Source: Streptomyces corallincola
Lineage (GTDB): Bacteria; Actinomycetota; Actinomycetes; Streptomycetales; Streptomycetaceae
Length of the DNA stretch: 64,000 nt
Direction: 5' to 3'
NCBI RefSeq assembly: GCF_019104725.1
Contig: NZ_JAHRXF010000017.1
Span: forward strand, 45,408 to 109,407
Shown here one piece after another: positions 25,145 to 33,171 of the stretch. The notes beneath the pieces were generated by a model that made no database searches, was not told the DNA's origin, and saw only the letters and a list, made by a program, of their open reading frames with translations. The first letter of the stretch is position 1, and each line of letters begins with the position of its first letter. A program made the position numbers and the translations under genes.

Positions 25145-25347
25145 CGCGTCCTGCCAGGGGTGGAGGGGGTCGGGTGGAGGTCGGCAGAGGGGGTGGAGTC
25201 GGGGGAGGGGGTGGAGGGCAGCGGTCGTACGGTGGTCCGCTGCCGCACGGCGAGCATCTGCCGTACGGCGAGCCGCGCGGCGCGTGTCCCGGACACGGTC
25301 GCTACGGTCGCTGCCGTGCCGGTGCCGGGGGTGGTGCCGGGGGTCAT
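25141..25347 (-). CDS. 68-codon ORF linking hydratase and decarboxylase genes
   Basis: An ATG at 25347 overlaps the hydratase stop (ATGA). The ORF ends at 25141, overlapping the decarboxylase ATG (also 4 bases). The product is Thr/Pro-rich with a basic middle and no family features; it contains repeated VRQ stretches from TGCCGTACGGCGAGC-type repeats. It may be a translational bridge that lets ribosomes pass a repeat-expanded spacer rather than a functional protein. Confidence 0.35.
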   Translation of the reverse strand: MTPGTTPGTGTAATVATVSGTRAARLAVRQMLAVRQRTTVRPLPSTPSPDSTPSADLHPTPSTPGRTR

Positions 25348-26135
25348 GCCGCCGCTCCCTCGAACACGGCGCGTACGTCGCCGAGGGATTCGAGGCGGGC
25401 CCGGTGGACGCCCGCGCCGGACACCGGGACGACGGGGCCGAGCGCTCCGGAGAGCACCACGTGTCCGGCGCGCAACGGCTGTCCCCTGCGGGCGAGTTCA
25501 CCGGCGAGCCAGGCCACGGCGGTGACCGGCGAGCCGAGGCACGCGGCGCCCGCGCCGGTGGAGACCGCCTCGCCCCGGTGCTCCAGCACCATGCCGATGT
25601 CGGACAGGACGGCCTCGCCGGGCCTGACGGGGGTGGTGCCGAGGACGAAGGCGCCGGAGGAGCCGTTGTCCGCGACGGTGTCGGTGAGGGTGATGTCCCA
25701 GTCCGCGATCCGGGAGTCCACGATCTCGACGGCCGGGAGCAGGAACTCGGTGGCGCGCAGCACGTCCGCGACGGTGCACCGCTCGGTGTCGAGGTCCCGG
25801 CCGAGGACGAAGGCGACCTCCGCCTCGACCCGCGGCTGGAGAAACCGGCCGAGCGGCACCGGCTCGCCGTCCGCGTACGCCATGCTCGCGGTGAGCGTCC
25901 CGAAGTCGGGCCGGTCAACGCCGAGTTGGCGTTGCACGGCGGCCGAGGTGAGGCCGATCTTGTGGCCGACGACGCGTTCGCCGTCGGTGATCAGCGCGCC
26001 GGTCAGGGCTGCCTGGACCGCGTAGGCGGCGTCCAGGTCGTCCCCGATCAGATCGCGCACCGGGGCGCAGGCCACCTTGGTCCGCTGGGCGGTGCGCAGT
26101 CGCTCGGCGGCTCGGGTGATGACGTCGTCGGACAT
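25344..26135 (-). CDS. nbaH: 2-Oxopent-4-enoate hydratase (2-keto-4-pentenoate hydratase)
   Basis: A 263-residue MhpD/DmpE-type hydratase. Landmarks are GHKIGLTSAAVQRQLGVDRP, then DFGTLTASM, and the metal-binding LQPRVEAEVAFVLG block (with Glu residues), followed by VDSRIADWDITLTDTVADN. It adds water to 2-oxopent-4-enoate giving 4-hydroxy-2-oxovalerate, the aldolase substrate. It is a paralogue of the adjacent decarboxylase; the two typically form a complex. ATG 26135 follows AGAGGAGACGACGC. It lies 57 bases after the aldehyde dehydrogenase gene. Confidence 0.93.
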   Translation of the reverse strand: MSDDVITRAAERLRTAQRTKVACAPVRDLIGDDLDAAYAVQAALTGALITDGERVVGHKIGLTSAAVQRQLGVDRPDFGTLTASMAYADGEPVPLGRFLQPRVEAEVAFVLGRDLDTERCTVADVLRATEFLLPAVEIVDSRIADWDITLTDTVADNGSSGAFVLGTTPVRPGEAVLSDIGMVLEHRGEAVSTGAGAACLGSPVTAVAWLAGELARRGQPLRAGHVVLSGALGPVVPVSGAGVHRARLESLGDVRAVFEGAAA

Positions 26136-26192
26136 GTGCGTCGTCTCCTCTGAGCTGGGTTCGGAGAAACGGATACGGGTCGGAGCCGGGCG

Positions 26193-27644
26193 TCAGAGCT
26201 GGACGCAGACGTTGGTCGGCTGGCGGTAGAAGTGCAGGGAGTGGGTGCCGCCCTCGCGTCCGATGCCGGAGAGTCCGGCGCCGCCGAACGGGGCGCGGAG
26301 TTCGCGCAGGAACCAGGTGTTGACCCAGGAGAGCCCCACTCGCATCCGCTGCGCGACGCGGTGCGCGCGCTCCAGGTCGGAGGTCCAGACGGCGGCGGCG
26401 AGCCCGTACTCGGTGTCGTTGGCGAGGCGTACGGCCTCGTCCTCGTCGTCGAACGGGATCAGGGCGGCGGCCGGGCCGAAGATCTCTTCGCGCACCACGC
26501 GGTCGGTGTTGGTGAGCCCGGTCCACAGGGTGGGCTCGATCCAGGCGCCCCCGGCCAGGTCCTCCCCCAGGTCGGGCACTCCCCCGCCGGTGAGAACCCG
26601 GGCGCCCTCCCGCACGGCGAGGTCGTAGTAGGAACGGACCTTCTCCCGGTGACCGGTGGAGATCAGCGGCCCGAACGTGGTGTCCGGGTCCTCCGGTCGG
26701 CCGGGGCGGAGTTCGGCGGCGCGCTTCGCGAGCGCGGCGGCCACCTCGTCGTACACCGGACGCTGGACGTAGACGCGTTCGGTGCACAGGCAGACCTGGC
26801 CGGTGTTGGTGAACACCGAGCGGGCGAGGCCGTCCACGGTGCGTTCGAGGTCGGCGTCGGCGAAGACCAACGCGGCGTTCTTGCCGCCGAGTTCGAAGGA
26901 GACGGGCCGTACCCGCGGGGCTACGGCGCGCATGATCGCGGAGCCGGTCGCGGACTCGCCGGTGAAGGTGACGCCGTCGATGCCGGGGTGGGTGGTGAGG
27001 AACTCGCCCGCGGAGCCGGGTCCGAAGCCGTGCACCACGTTGAACACGCCGTCCGGGACACCCGCTTCCGCCATGATCTCGGCGAGCAGCGCGGCGCTGG
27101 ACGGGGTCTCCTCCGACGGTTTGACCACGACGGCGTTGCCGCAGGCCAGCGCGGGGGCGACCTTCCAGGTGAGCAGCAGCAGCGGGAGGTTCCACGGCAC
27201 GATCACCGCGACCACACCGAGCGGCTTGTCGTACGCGTAGTTCAACGCGCGCCGCCCGTCGGGGAGTTCGGTGAGGAAGGAGTCCATGCCGTGGGCGGCG
27301 ACCGTGTCCGCGAAGGCGCGGAAGTTGGCCGCGGCCCGTGCCACGTCGAGGGTGCGGGCGAGGTGCAGGGGCTTGCCGGTGTCGGCGGACTCCGCCCGCA
27401 CCAGATCGTCGAACCGCTCCTCGACGCGGGTGGCGATCCGGCGCAGCAGGGCGGCCCGCTCGGGGACCGAGCTTCTGCCCCAGGGCCCGTCCAGGGCGGC
27501 GCGGGCCGCCCGGACCGCCTCGTCCACGGTCGTGGCGTCGGCCTCGTGCACCTGGCCGACCACCGAGCCGTCCACGGGGCTGGTCTTGGTGAAGGTGCGG
27601 CCGGTCTCGAGGAACCGGCCTCCTACGAAGTTGGTGATGTCCAC
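26193..27644 (-). CDS. nbaE: 2-Aminomuconic 6-semialdehyde dehydrogenase
   Basis: A 483-residue aldehyde dehydrogenase of the 2-hydroxymuconic/2-aminomuconic semialdehyde branch. Catalytic Glu251 (SFELGGKNAALVF) and Cys285 sit in NTGQVCLCTERVYVQ, the double-Cys variant typical of this branch. It oxidises 2-aminomuconate semialdehyde to 2-aminomuconate. It is the first gene of the minus-strand operon, starting at GTG 27644, 60 bases from the divergent GntR start. An AT-rich palindrome in that gap is the likely control point. Confidence 0.93.
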   Translation of the reverse strand: MDITNFVGGRFLETGRTFTKTSPVDGSVVGQVHEADATTVDEAVRAARAALDGPWGRSSVPERAALLRRIATRVEERFDDLVRAESADTGKPLHLARTLDVARAAANFRAFADTVAAHGMDSFLTELPDGRRALNYAYDKPLGVVAVIVPWNLPLLLLTWKVAPALACGNAVVVKPSEETPSSAALLAEIMAEAGVPDGVFNVVHGFGPGSAGEFLTTHPGIDGVTFTGESATGSAIMRAVAPRVRPVSFELGGKNAALVFADADLERTVDGLARSVFTNTGQVCLCTERVYVQRPVYDEVAAALAKRAAELRPGRPEDPDTTFGPLISTGHREKVRSYYDLAVREGARVLTGGGVPDLGEDLAGGAWIEPTLWTGLTNTDRVVREEIFGPAAALIPFDDEDEAVRLANDTEYGLAAAVWTSDLERAHRVAQRMRVGLSWVNTWFLRELRAPFGGAGLSGIGREGGTHSLHFYRQPTNVCVQL

Positions 27645-27658
27645 GGGACAGAGCTTAG

Positions 27659-27670
27659 ATCTTATAAAAT
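27659..27670. promoter_or_regulatory. AT-rich palindromic operator between nbaE and gntR
   Basis: ATCTTATAAAAT is symmetric at 10 of 12 positions and lies in the 60-base divergent gap. The whole patch (27655-27690) is strikingly AT-rich for this genome. GntR/FCD regulators usually bind such short AT-rich palindromes, so this is the best candidate site for the divergent regulator and would also overlap a -10 region. Confidence 0.6.
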
Positions 27671-27704
27671 CGAAAAAACAAGAGGCTGTGCTTTACTCGT
27701 GGAC

Positions 27705-28376
27705 ATGGCCATTTCCGTACCCCGCCGGACCGTGAGCGCGCACGACGTCGCGCTGCGTGAGATCCGGGACCTGATCCTGACCGGCGAGTACCAGCCCGGC
27801 GCCCCGATCAGACAGGAGACGGTCGCCGCCCGGCTGGGCCTGTCGGTGATCCCCGTGCGCGAGGCGCTGAAGTCCCTCCAGGGCGAGGGCCAGGTGGTCT
27901 TCGTACCCCGCAGGGGCTTCTTCGTCAGCGAGTACAGCCGTGACGACCTGCTGGAGATCTGCTCGATCCGGGCCGCGTTGGAAGGCATGGCCATCCGGCG
28001 GGGCGTGCCGCTGCTGACCCCGGCCGTGCTCGCGGAGATGCGGGAGGCAGAGGCGCGGATGCGCGAGGCGGACGCGGCGGCCGACGTGATCGCCTTCCTC
28101 GACGCCGACCGCCGCTTCCACTTCTCGCTGCTCGGGCCGGGCTGCGGCCCGCAGATGTACGGCGTCCTGACCTCGCTGTGGGACCGCTCCGACCACTACC
28201 GGGCGAAGGTCCTCAGCGAGAGTGCCACCCGGCACAGCAACCACCACGAGCACGAGGCGATCGTCTCCGCCGCCGAGGCGGGCGACGCGGAGCGGGTGAT
28301 CGAGCTGCTCGACGCGCACCGGCTGGGCGCGCTGAAGGGGCTGGACCACGGGGCGGAGACGCGCGAGGCGGGCTGA
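27705..28376 (+). CDS. GntR-family (FCD/FadR-type) regulator of the 3-hydroxyanthranilate operon
   Basis: A 223-residue regulator. It has an N-terminal winged helix (VALREIRDLILTGEYQPGAP, then IRQETVAARLGLSVIPVREA) and an all-helical FCD effector domain with metal/ligand positions in DADRRFHF and SNHHEHEAIV (the conserved His and Asp). Divergence from nbaE points to control of the minus-strand catabolic operon, with a pathway acid as probable inducer. ATG 27705 is used. No strong Shine-Dalgarno precedes it, so a short or leaderless transcript is possible. A hairpin follows the stop. Confidence 0.9.
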   Translation: MAISVPRRTVSAHDVALREIRDLILTGEYQPGAPIRQETVAARLGLSVIPVREALKSLQGEGQVVFVPRRGFFVSEYSRDDLLEICSIRAALEGMAIRRGVPLLTPAVLAEMREAEARMREADAAADVIAFLDADRRFHFSLLGPGCGPQMYGVLTSLWDRSDHYRAKVLSESATRHSNHHEHEAIVSAAEAGDAERVIELLDAHRLGALKGLDHGAETREAG

Positions 28377-28387
28377 GCGCGGGGGCA

Positions 28388-28421
28388 CGCGGGGCGCGGG
28401 GTACGCGGAGCGCGCCCCGCG
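28388..28421 (+). terminator. Hairpin after the GntR gene
   Basis: Perfect 11-base arms (CGCGGGGCGCG and complement) with a 12-base loop, 11 bases beyond the stop codon. Confidence 0.6.
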
Positions 28422-28444
28422 GACGCCCTGGGCGTGCGCGGGGC

Positions 28445-28511
28445 TACGGCGTCATCCCGTACGGCGTCATCCCGTACGGCGTCATCCAGCACGGCGTCAT
28501 CCCGTACGGCG
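28445..28511. repeat. 15-bp tandem repeat, four and a half copies
   Basis: TACGGCGTCATCCCG is repeated from 28445. The third unit ends CCAG and the fourth starts CACGG; the others are exact. It lies between the ends of the convergent GntR and DHA2 genes. Confidence 0.92.
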
Positions 28512-28548
28512 CCCCCTCGGGCTCGCACGCCGTGGGCGCGCGCGGGGG

Positions 28549-30009
28549 CTACACCGTTTCGGTGTCGCGCCCCATGAACTGCGCCAGCCCCACCACCAGC
28601 AGGTCGATCACGACCATGATCAGCAGGCAGACGGTGAAGGCGTGCGGGCTGTTCAGCGGGCCGGGCCGGTCGGCGACCATGTGGAAGAAGATGCCGCCGG
28701 TCAGGGCCACGCCCACGGTCGCGCCCATCTCCTGCGCGGTGCTGAGCACCCCGGAGGCGGACGCCGCGTGTTCCGGGCCGACGGGGGCGAGGATCAGCGA
28801 GGACAGCGGGGCGGTGGTGAAGCCCATGCCGACGCCCGCCACCAGCAGCGGCGCCGCGAGCCACAGCGCGTGTCCTCCGGCGCCGATCTCCCGTACCAGC
28901 AGGGCGAGTCCGCCGTAGCCGACGACGACGAGGAACGCGCCGAGGGCGGGACCCTGGCGGCCGAGCCGGGCGGCCACGGTGCCGCCGAGCGCAGTCGCGG
29001 CGAAGAACCCGATGCCCATCGGCAGATACATCAGCCCCGAGCCGAGCGGTGTCATGCCGCGCCCCTGCTGGAGGTAGAGCGACAGCACCAGGAAGCAGGC
29101 GCCCATCGTGGTGAAGTAGCAGACCATCGCGAGCAGCCCGAAGGAGAACGAACGGGACCTGAAGAGCCCGGTGTTGACCAACGGCGAGCCGCCGCGCCGG
29201 GTCGCCCGGTGCTGCTGGTACGCGAAGACGGCGAGCAGGGGTACGGCCGCGACGAGGCACACCACCGACCAGGCGGGCCAGCCCGTCTCACGCCCCTGGG
29301 TGAGCGGCAGCACGATGGCGACCAGGCCGAGCATGACGAGGAGCGTGCCGACGACGTCCAGTCCGGTACGGCCGCCGCCGCGCGACTCGGGCACCAGCCG
29401 GGGCACGAGCAGGACGGCGATCAGTCCGACGGGCACGTTGACGAGGAAGATGGCCCGCCAGCCGAGCCCGCCCGGATTGAGCGTGATGAGCGAGCCGCCG
29501 ATCAACTGGCCGAAAACCGCCGCCATTCCGATGGCCAGGCCGTAGACGTTGAACGCCACCACACGCGCCCGGCCCTGATAGATGGAGCCGAGCAGCGCGA
29601 GCACCTGCGGGGTGATGAGGGAGGCCGCGATGCCCTGGAACACCCGTGCCGCGATGAGCTGTTCGGGGTTTCGGGCGAGTCCGGCGCAGGCGGAGGCGGC
29701 GGTGAACAGGGCGAGCCCGATCACGAACAGCCTTCTGCGGCCGTGGAGATCGCCCAGCCGCCCGGCCGTGATCATCATCGTGGTCAGCGGGAGCCCGTAA
29801 CCGGCCAGCACGAACTGCACCTGGACGGCGCTCGCGTGCAGACCGCTCTGGATGTCGGGCACCGCCACGTTGACGATGAAGAAGTCCAGCACGGTGATGA
29901 AGGTGCCGAGCGAGACCAGGACGAGCGGGCTCCAGCGCATGGGCGGCTCCGGCGCCGGAGCGCCGGAGACCCCCGCGATGTCCGGCTCGGACAATTCCTC
30001 GGTCGCCAT
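28549..30009 (-). CDS. DHA2-type MFS multidrug efflux transporter
   Basis: A 486-residue, 14-helix-type MFS exporter. Signature motifs are FITVLDFFIVNVAVPDIQSG (helix 1), GRLGDLHGRRRLFVIG (loop 2-3) and the GLAIGMAAVFGQLIGGSL motif C region. ATG 30009 is preferred, behind AAGGGGGAC, because the upstream extension is not membrane-protein-like. A candidate promoter and an array of 11-bp repeats lie upstream. The substrate is unknown. The downstream end is convergent with the GntR gene. Confidence 0.9.
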   Translation of the reverse strand: MATEELSEPDIAGVSGAPAPEPPMRWSPLVLVSLGTFITVLDFFIVNVAVPDIQSGLHASAVQVQFVLAGYGLPLTTMMITAGRLGDLHGRRRLFVIGLALFTAASACAGLARNPEQLIAARVFQGIAASLITPQVLALLGSIYQGRARVVAFNVYGLAIGMAAVFGQLIGGSLITLNPGGLGWRAIFLVNVPVGLIAVLLVPRLVPESRGGGRTGLDVVGTLLVMLGLVAIVLPLTQGRETGWPAWSVVCLVAAVPLLAVFAYQQHRATRRGGSPLVNTGLFRSRSFSFGLLAMVCYFTTMGACFLVLSLYLQQGRGMTPLGSGLMYLPMGIGFFAATALGGTVAARLGRQGPALGAFLVVVGYGGLALLVREIGAGGHALWLAAPLLVAGVGMGFTTAPLSSLILAPVGPEHAASASGVLSTAQEMGATVGVALTGGIFFHMVADRPGPLNSPHAFTVCLLIMVVIDLLVVGLAQFMGRDTETV

Positions 30010-30072
30010 GACACGTCCCCCTTGCGCGATTCTCCCGCGGGCCGCGATTCGACCGCGATTCAGTCGCGCAGA

Positions 30073-30102
30073 ATTATGGCCCAGGAAATCCATGCCTGTC
30101 CA
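30073..30102 (-). promoter_or_regulatory. Candidate promoter of the DHA2 transporter
   Basis: On the minus strand, TGGACA (30097-30102) and CATAAT (30073-30078) are separated by 18 bases. The predicted 5' end lies about 55-60 bases before the ATG. The match is reasonable for a HrdB-type promoter. Confidence 0.5.
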
Positions 30103-30177
30103 TCGCGTGCCACCGCACCGGCACTTTCCCGCTTTTCCGTACGCGGATTCCAGCCATGACCCGCCTCGGCGAACATG

Positions 30178-30243
30178 CACGTCAGCCGCGCGTCAGCGCC
30201 ATGTCAGCGGCGCGTCAGCCCCGTGTCAGCGCGATGTCAGCCT
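30178..30243. repeat. Six direct repeats of an 11-bp unit (NNYGTCAGCNN)
   Basis: Six contiguous 11-base units each contain GTCAGC in register (30178, 30189, 30200, 30211, 30222, 30233). The 11-base period places every unit on nearly the same face of DNA, about 75 bases upstream of the putative -35 box of the DHA2 gene. Confidence 0.9.
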
Positions 30244-30383
30244 GTATCCCGACGGATTATTCACCGCTCAACCAGACAGCCCGGATCGCTCGGGAAATTC
30301 CCCGGAGAATACATTCACCCGGCACACTTCTTCCGGCGGACCGTGTTCCGGGAATTGCATAAATGCGATCCGGGGGGCGCCGC

Positions 30384-32081
30384 TCAGGTGACCGGGGGCA
30401 TGTTCGGTCCGGTGGTGCCCAGTTGCTCGGTGGCGAGGACCGGGGGCACCGGCCAGGTGACTCCCTTGGGCGGCCAGCTCTGCCCGGTCTCCTTGAGGAA
30501 GTCGGCGGGCGGCTCGTAGAGCGGGGGCTGCGTCCCGTCCGGGATCATGGATGCCCAGGTCGTGCCCTCCTTACGGGCCTTGAACTCGTCCTTCATCGCG
30601 GCCAGGCGCTCCGGCTGCTGGATGAGGTCCACGGCGGCGGCGGCCAGATAGCGCGCGGCGGACAGCGCCGCCTGGTGACCGATGTTGGTCCCGGCGGTGG
30701 AGGTGACACCCCAGTTGTGGTTGGGCAGGCCGGGCGGGTACGCGGCGGCCAGCAGCACCGCGGTGGGCGCCTGCCAGCTGATGTCGGCGGTGTCGGTGGA
30801 CAGCCCGCCGGTGTAGGCGCTCGCGGGCGGAGCGAGCGGGGTGAGGTCGGTCGGCATGCCGATCTCCGGGCGGCCCAGGGACTTCTGGATCGCCTTGGCC
30901 AGCGTGTGGTCGGCGTCGGTGAACCTCGGCGCGCCGATCTGCCGCATGTTGTCGTTGAGGAGTTCCGCCCCCGCCTTGCTGGCGAGCAGGTTCCACGTCG
31001 CGGAGTGGAACTTGTGCACCAGCCGGGTCTGGCTGGCCTGCGCCGCCGCCTTCGCGCACTCCACGATTTTGTCGTACAGGACCTGGGCGCGGGCCGGGCT
31101 GCCCTCGCGGACGAAGAACCAGATGGAGCACATGTCGGGGGTCACGTTGGGGGCGCCGCCGCCATTGATGACCGCGTAGTGGAAGCGGCCGGAGGGGGCG
31201 ACGTTCTTCTCCCGCAGGTACTCCGACATGGTCGCCATCAGCAGGGCGCCGTCCAGGCCGCTCTTGTTGCCGAGCGGGGTGCCGCCGTGCCCGGAGGCGC
31301 CGAGGAAGGTGAAGGTGGCCGAGATCAGGGCGCTGGTGGTGTTCCAGAACGGCACGGTGATGTTGAACGGGTGCCAGTCGAGGAACGCGTCCAGCCCGTC
31401 GTAGACCCCGGCCTTCACGGCGTACGCCTTGCCGACGAGCTGTTCCTCGCCCGCGCTGCCGAAGAGTTTGACGGTGGCCTTGAGGTTGTGGGCGCGGATC
31501 GCCTGGGCGACGGCGATGGCCGCGGCGGTGCCGCCCGCGCCGAGCGCGTTGTGCGCGTCACCGTGCCCCGCGCCGTACGTCGGCCCGTAGGCGTCGTGGT
31601 TGTAGACCAGCGGGTCGTGCGTCCCGGCGCCCTTCTTCTGCGACAGGCCGGGCAGCGCGTCGTACTCGGCGTTGAAGCCGAGCACCGGGCCGCCGTTGCC
31701 GTACGTGGCGACGAACGCGGTGGGGAAACCGGCCGAGCCCCACTGGATGCTGAAGCCGTTGGCGCGCAGCAACTCCGCCGTGGCGAGCGAGGACTTCCAC
31801 TCGCGCAGCGACAGCTCGGCGTGCTGCCACACGTCGTCGCTCAGTTTGGTGACGGCGTCCTGGTTGGCGTCTATCCAGCCGAGCGCGGTCCGCTTGGCGT
31901 CCGTCGTTCGGGCCAGTCCGGTGGGCGCGCGGTAACTCCCGTCGTACACACCGGTCTTCTCGTCGTGGCCGAGTGTCGCGGCGAGCACCGGGTCGCCCTG
32001 GAGCAGAGCGGCCGTGGACGCGGTCGCCCCCACTCCGAACATCTTCAGCAGCCGCCTGCGGCCAAGGGTGGGGTCGGTCAT
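30384..32081 (-). CDS. Tat-exported M20-family amidohydrolase (AbgB-like)
   Basis: A 565-residue metallopeptidase-like amidohydrolase. The N-terminus has a twin-arginine signal (GRRRLLKMFGVGATASTAAL). The catalytic region has VLGFNAEYDALPGLSQ, GHGDAHNALGAGG (metal-binding His) and GSAGEEQLVGK (catalytic Glu pair), followed by the lid domain GASGHGGTPLGNKSGLDGAL. This matches the aminobenzoyl-glutamate hydrolase AbgB / amidohydrolase group. It would act outside the membrane, releasing carboxylate or aromatic amine from amides; the substrate is unknown. ATG 32081. Confidence 0.85.
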   Translation of the reverse strand: MTDPTLGRRRLLKMFGVGATASTAALLQGDPVLAATLGHDEKTGVYDGSYRAPTGLARTTDAKRTALGWIDANQDAVTKLSDDVWQHAELSLREWKSSLATAELLRANGFSIQWGSAGFPTAFVATYGNGGPVLGFNAEYDALPGLSQKKGAGTHDPLVYNHDAYGPTYGAGHGDAHNALGAGGTAAAIAVAQAIRAHNLKATVKLFGSAGEEQLVGKAYAVKAGVYDGLDAFLDWHPFNITVPFWNTTSALISATFTFLGASGHGGTPLGNKSGLDGALLMATMSEYLREKNVAPSGRFHYAVINGGGAPNVTPDMCSIWFFVREGSPARAQVLYDKIVECAKAAAQASQTRLVHKFHSATWNLLASKAGAELLNDNMRQIGAPRFTDADHTLAKAIQKSLGRPEIGMPTDLTPLAPPASAYTGGLSTDTADISWQAPTAVLLAAAYPPGLPNHNWGVTSTAGTNIGHQAALSAARYLAAAAVDLIQQPERLAAMKDEFKARKEGTTWASMIPDGTQPPLYEPPADFLKETGQSWPPKGVTWPVPPVLATEQLGTTGPNMPPVT

Positions 32082-32214
32082 GTGCGCTCACGTTCCTCAG
32101 GGTCGGGACCATTCCTGGGCGCCGCGTACGGGTGGCGCGCCGCCACAGATGCAACGACCCGTCGAGGTAGTCGAGTTCAATCGAGAACGGGCCCGGCACG
32201 ACAGGGAGGCAGCG

Positions 32215-33063
32215 GTGACGGAACGGCTCGGGGACGACCACCTGTTCGCGGGGGCGGCGCCCTACTACCGGCGCGGGCGGCTGCCGTACGCGCCCGGTCT
32301 GACGGCCGCGCTCGCGGAGGCTCTCGGACTGGACGGCCGGGGGCGGCTGCTGGACATGGGGTGCGGGCCGGGGACGCTCGCGCTGGAGCTGGCGGAACTG
32401 TTCGCGGAGGTGGTCGGGGTGGACCCGGACGCCGGGATGCTCACCGAGGCGACCCGCGAGGCGGCGGCGCGCGGGCTCACCGGCCGGGTGCGGTGGGTCC
32501 GGGCACGTGCCGAACAACTCCCGCACGACATCGGCACGTTCACGGTGGCCGCTTTCGCCCAGTCCTTCCACTGGATGGACCGTGCGGCGGTGGCGGCGGC
32601 CACGCGGGAGCTGCTGCGGCCCGGCGGGGTGCTGGTGCATGTGTCGGACCTGAAGCCGGAGACCCGGTCCGCGGCGGGGCTGCCGGGTCCGCCGGTGCCG
32701 CGGGACCGGATCGCGGAGCTGGTCGCCCGGTATCTCGGGCCGGTACGGCGGGCCGGGCGGAAGCTGTTGCCGCAGGGGACGCCGGGCGGCGAGCGGGAGA
32801 TCCTGGCGGCGGCCGGGTACTCCGGGCCGCGTCGGCTGGTCGTGCCCGGTGGGGAGGTGCTGGAGCGGTCGGCGGACGACGTGATGGCCGGGGTGTTCTC
32901 GCTGTCGTACTCCGCGCCGCATCTGTTCGGCCCGCGACTCGGCTCCTTCGAAGCCGAGTCGCGGGCCCTGCTGCGGGAGGTGTCCGGACCGGGGGTGTTC
33001 CACGAACGGCAGCCGGACACCGAGGTGTTCCTCTGGGGGACGGGCGTCGGCCCGGAGGCGTAG
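32215..33063 (+). CDS. Class I SAM-dependent methyltransferase
   Basis: A 282-residue methyltransferase with motif I LLDMGCGPGTLALELAE (residues about 44-60), acidic motif II VVGVDPDAGML, motif III-like FAQSFHWMD and post-motif LRPGGVLVHV. GTG 32215 is chosen because GGGAGG lies 5 bases upstream; the longer frame runs antisense into the amidohydrolase start. The substrate is unknown. It stands alone, divergent from the M20 gene and convergent with the glycosidase-like gene. Confidence 0.85.
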   Translation: MTERLGDDHLFAGAAPYYRRGRLPYAPGLTAALAEALGLDGRGRLLDMGCGPGTLALELAELFAEVVGVDPDAGMLTEATREAAARGLTGRVRWVRARAEQLPHDIGTFTVAAFAQSFHWMDRAAVAAATRELLRPGGVLVHVSDLKPETRSAAGLPGPPVPRDRIAELVARYLGPVRRAGRKLLPQGTPGGEREILAAAGYSGPRRLVVPGGEVLERSADDVMAGVFSLSYSAPHLFGPRLGSFEAESRALLREVSGPGVFHERQPDTEVFLWGTGVGPEA

Positions 33064-33171
33064 GGGCGCCGAACCGGAGGGTACGGGGGCGCCCGTCCGG
33101 GCCCCGGCCAACTGGGCTTTCCAGTGGCTCAGTTCAGCTCGGAGCGCCGAACCGCCCCCGCCCCCTCCGCC

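Larger units (their letters stand above)
30010..30383. other. 374-base regulatory gap upstream of the DHA2 gene
   Basis: No gene is evident. The gap contains a candidate promoter for the DHA2 transporter (30073-30102), an 11-bp direct-repeat array (30178-30243) and an AT-richer stretch (30250-30365). The end of the M20 amidohydrolase gene lies at 30384 on the same strand. Confidence 0.7.

Noticed and set aside
30178..30243. CRISPR or iteron-type replication origin
   Set aside because: The repeats are contiguous 11-mers with no unique spacers, and there is no replication gene; a chromosomal regulatory or slippage array is simpler.
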